A program made the position numbers and the translations under genes. Source: CAWGHZ01 sp963822575 (GTDB lineage Bacteria; Pseudomonadota; Alphaproteobacteria; MPNO01; DASWLB01). Taken from it: 64,000 nucleotides of DNA. The notes below the pieces were generated by a model, which ran no database searches, was not told where the DNA came from, and saw only the letters and a list, made by a program, of their open reading frames with translations. Each line of letters starts with the position of its first letter. The first letter of the stretch is position 1. This document shows positions 62,031-64,000 of the stretch, piece by piece. The stretch is from contig CAWGHZ010000004.1 of assembly GCA_963822575.1 (NCBI GenBank), positions 868,001 through 932,000 of the forward strand, written 5' to 3'.

Positions 62031-63206
62031 ATGTCCATGTCCCCCCTTCAGGGGGTCGAGGCGGTCCGGCGGGGGCGGGACCTCCGGCTCGACTTCTTCC
62101 GCGGCCTCGCGCTGTGGTTCATCTTCCTCGACCACATCCCGTCCAACTTCCTGTCGTCGCTTACGATCCAGAACGTCGGCTTCTCCGATGCCGCCGAGAT
62201 TTTCGTGTTCATCTCGGGCTACGCCGCTGCGGTCGCCTACGGCTCGATCATGCGAAGGCGCGGCTTCGCCTTCGCTGCGGCCGGGGTGTGGCGCCGCGTG
62301 TGGCAGCTCTACATCGCCCAGATCGTGCTGTTCATGGTGTTCACGGCGCAGATCGCCTATGTCGTGGCGCATTTCCAGAACCCGATGTACGCCGACGAGA
62401 TGCGGATCGTGGATTATTTCCGCGACCCGTACCGCTCGCTTGCCGAGGCGCTGCTGCTCAAGTTCAAGCCGGCGGACATGGACATCCTGCCGCTCTACAT
62501 CGTGCTGCTGGCCGGGTTCCCGTTCGCCCTCTACTGGCTGCCGCGCCGGCCGCGCATCGTGCTCGCGGCCTCGGCGGCCTTCTGGGCGGTGGTGCACGCG
62601 TTCCACCTCAATTTGCCGGGCTACCCGCCGGGCACGACCTGGCATTTCAACCCGCTCGCCTGGCAGCTCCTGTTCGTCACCGGCGCGGTCTGCGCCGCGG
62701 CGGGTCCCGACCTCGCCAAGTGGCTGCCGTCGCGCCGGGTGCTGCTGCCAGTTGCCGTCGCCTATCTCGCCTTCGCCGCCTTCGTGGTGGCGACCTGGAC
62801 GGTTCCGTTCCTCGACCGCGCCATGCCCAACTGGCTCGGGAAGATTCTCTACCCGATCGACAAGGGCAATCTCGACATATTGCGCTACGCGCATTTCCTG
62901 GCGCTCGCCTACGTGACCGTGACGCTGGTGGGACGTCACAGCGCGTTTCTTTCCGGCCGCGCCGCACGGCCGCTGATCGTCTGCGGCCAACACTCGCTCC
63001 AAGTCTTCTGCGTCGGCACGTTCCTGTCGTTCGCCGGCCACTGGATCCTGGTGCAGATCAACGGAGGAAACCTGATGCAGATCGCGGTGAGTGTCGCCGG
63101 GATCGGGCTGATGTGCGGGCTCGCCTACGGGCTCGCCTGGTACAAGCGGGCCGAGGCCGGTGCGCGCCAGGGGAGCGAGGCGGCGCGCCGCCCGGCGACG
63201 GAATGA
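62031..63206 (+). CDS. OpgC-like membrane acyltransferase
   Basis: Membrane protein of 391 residues with about ten helices, OpgC family. The start MSMSPLQGVEAVRRGRDLRL leads to DFFRGLALWFIFLDHIPSNF, the hallmark RGLALWFIFLDHIP segment; YPIDKGNLDILRYAHFLALA and ICGQHSLQVFC-like VCGQHSLQVFCVGTFLS follow. OpgC adds succinyl groups to periplasmic glucans; homologues acylate other envelope sugars. It overlaps the SGNH hydrolase start by four bases, so the two probably act on the same acyl-sugar. Confidence 0.88.
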   Translation: MSMSPLQGVEAVRRGRDLRLDFFRGLALWFIFLDHIPSNFLSSLTIQNVGFSDAAEIFVFISGYAAAVAYGSIMRRRGFAFAAAGVWRRVWQLYIAQIVLFMVFTAQIAYVVAHFQNPMYADEMRIVDYFRDPYRSLAEALLLKFKPADMDILPLYIVLLAGFPFALYWLPRRPRIVLAASAAFWAVVHAFHLNLPGYPPGTTWHFNPLAWQLLFVTGAVCAAAGPDLAKWLPSRRVLLPVAVAYLAFAAFVVATWTVPFLDRAMPNWLGKILYPIDKGNLDILRYAHFLALAYVTVTLVGRHSAFLSGRAARPLIVCGQHSLQVFCVGTFLSFAGHWILVQINGGNLMQIAVSVAGIGLMCGLAYGLAWYKRAEAGARQGSEAARRPATE

Positions 63207-63964
63207 GCGCGCGTGGTGCCCTGGCGGTCGCCCTGCTGGTGGCGTTCGCGCCCCCGGCGGCGGCGGCGGACGACCCGGCGGTGACGGGACTTTGCGCCGC
63301 GCCGGAGAGCCTCTACGAGCTCCGCGAGCAGATCGATGCGGCGCGCGCCGCGGTGCAGCGTCGCGGGGCGCTCGCCGTGGTGGTTCTGGGCACGGCGTCG
63401 TCGAGCGGGCGCGGGCTCAGCGCGCCGGACAAGGCCTACCCGGCTCGGCTGCAGGCGGCGCTCGCCGCCCGCCTGCCCAAGGCCAAGGTGAGCGTCGCGG
63501 TGCGGGCCGCGTCGCGGCGCACGGCTGCCGATATGCTTGCGGCGATCGGCGCGGACGTCGCCCCCCTTCACCCCGACCTGGTGGTCTGGCAGACCGGCTC
63601 GGTCGACGCGGTGCGCGGCGTCGACGAAGACACGTTTGCCCGAACGCTGCTCGACGGCATCGACGCGCTCAAGCGCGCCGGCGCCGACGTGGTGCTGATG
63701 GACATGCAGTACAGCCCCTATACCGGGGAGATGGTGAACCTGAGCCCCTATCGGCGGCGCATGACCTGGGTGAGCCAGGTAAGCGACGTGCCCCTGTTCC
63801 GGCGCTACGACATCATGGAATACTGGTACCGCAACGGCAGCTTCGACCTGGAGGCGTCGGGCGCGGCCGCGCAGCGCATGGCGGACCGCATCCACGACTG
63901 CATCGGGCGGCTGCTCGCCGACATGGTCGCCCACGGGGTGGTGGGAGATGAAGCGAAGAAGTAG
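63203..63964 (+). CDS. SGNH-like exported hydrolase
   Basis: Exported protein of 253 residues, signal peptide ending near APPAAAADD. It has an SGNH/GDSL-like core: block I is VVLGTASSSGRGLS, in place of GDSL, block III is LVVWQTGSVDAVRGV, and the final block is near IMEYWYRNGSFD. Nucleophile and acid/base residues are therefore plausible but not canonical. Translationally coupled to the OpgC-like gene, it may be the periplasmic partner that handles the acyl or sugar group. Confidence 0.75.
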   Translation: MSARGALAVALLVAFAPPAAAADDPAVTGLCAAPESLYELREQIDAARAAVQRRGALAVVVLGTASSSGRGLSAPDKAYPARLQAALAARLPKAKVSVAVRAASRRTAADMLAAIGADVAPLHPDLVVWQTGSVDAVRGVDEDTFARTLLDGIDALKRAGADVVLMDMQYSPYTGEMVNLSPYRRRMTWVSQVSDVPLFRRYDIMEYWYRNGSFDLEASGAAAQRMADRIHDCIGRLLADMVAHGVVGDEAKK

Positions 63965-64000
63965 CGTGCTCGCGGCGGTCCTCGCCGTCGCGCTCGCCGG
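63948..64000 (+). CDS. Start of a further exported protein (3' truncated by window end)
   Basis: ATG at 63948 opens MKRRSSVLAAVLAVALA, a typical signal peptide, and runs off the window. It overlaps the SGNH-like gene by 17 bases. The Shine-Dalgarno GGGAG abuts the ATG, too close, so the true start may lie slightly downstream. It is probably a third member of the OpgC operon. Confidence 0.5.
   Translation, partial: MKRRSSVLAAVLAVALA

Overview
This is 64 kb of high-GC DNA that reads as an alphaproteobacterial chromosome. The support is a lexA gene preceded by a GTTC-N7-GTTC box (the alphaproteobacterial SOS operator), a metX-metW pair divergent from a chorismate mutase-hisC-arogenate/prephenate dehydrogenase operon, a petABC cytochrome bc1 operon, and DUF1244 and DUF2125 proteins typical of that class. 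The content suits a soil or aquatic heterotroph that uses aromatic compounds; a Rhodospirillales-like lineage is plausible but not proven. I see no rRNA, tRNA, integrase, transposase, phage gene or CRISPR array.

Layout. 1-3.8 kb: ABC importer (binding protein, ATPase, double permease). 3.8-7.3 kb: aromatic module of Gfo/Idh/MocA dehydrogenase, Rieske oxygenase and LigB-type extradiol dioxygenase. 7.4-11.5 kb: DUF2125 protein, stand-alone receiver, TRAP binding protein, second Rieske oxygenase. 11.6-13.6 kb: small hypotheticals and a beta-hydroxyacid dehydrogenase. 13.7-18.4 kb: coupled operon of TonB-dependent receptor, YfiR-like protein and hybrid histidine kinase. 18.4-24.6 kb: polytopic membrane protein, DUF3500 protein, acyl-CoA-dehydrogenase-like flavoprotein, and a DedA-like/ATP-grasp fusion. 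24.8-26.8 kb: MarR regulator divergent from yciI-gst-phnB-like genes. 27-31 kb: methyltransferase, luciferase-like monooxygenase, RcnB-like protein, quinone reductase, cupin. 31-37.5 kb: metW/metX, chorismate mutase-hisC-tyrC, a 21-bp tandem array, hemF and trmL. 37.7-40.3 kb: petABC. 40.5-47.4 kb: pyruvate kinase, glycerate kinase, DUF1244, FtsH paralogue, SDR, lexA. 47.6-54.7 kb: two paralogous TRAP binding proteins around a ring-hydroxylating dioxygenase pair, glutathione-dependent formaldehyde dehydrogenase, SIMPL protein, DHDPS-family aldolase. 54.8-58.1 kb: MetE-like protein and a split cobalt-type nitrile hydratase operon. 58.1-64 kb: alpha/beta hydrolase, TauE/SafE exporter, two EamA exporters, OpgC-like acyltransferase, SGNH hydrolase.

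Most notable are: (i) the nitrile-hydratase/thiocyanate-hydrolase-like operon, in which the beta subunit is split and its N-terminal helical domain occurs four times over three genes, ahead of a separate SH3 gene and an alpha subunit with a histidine-rich tail; (ii) four near-identical promoters, TTGAC(A/G)-N17-TACGGT, in front of two TRAP binding proteins, the dioxygenase and the aldolase, which define a local regulon; (iii) an 11-copy half-repeat with strict 10/11-bp alternation, in phase with the DNA helix; (iv) a MarR gene that appears leaderless, with its operator inside the promoter spacer; and (v) the DedA-like/ATP-grasp fusion.

At least nine single-base frameshifts interrupt otherwise intact genes, including cytochrome b and ftsH. 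They look like sequence or assembly errors rather than pseudogenes.
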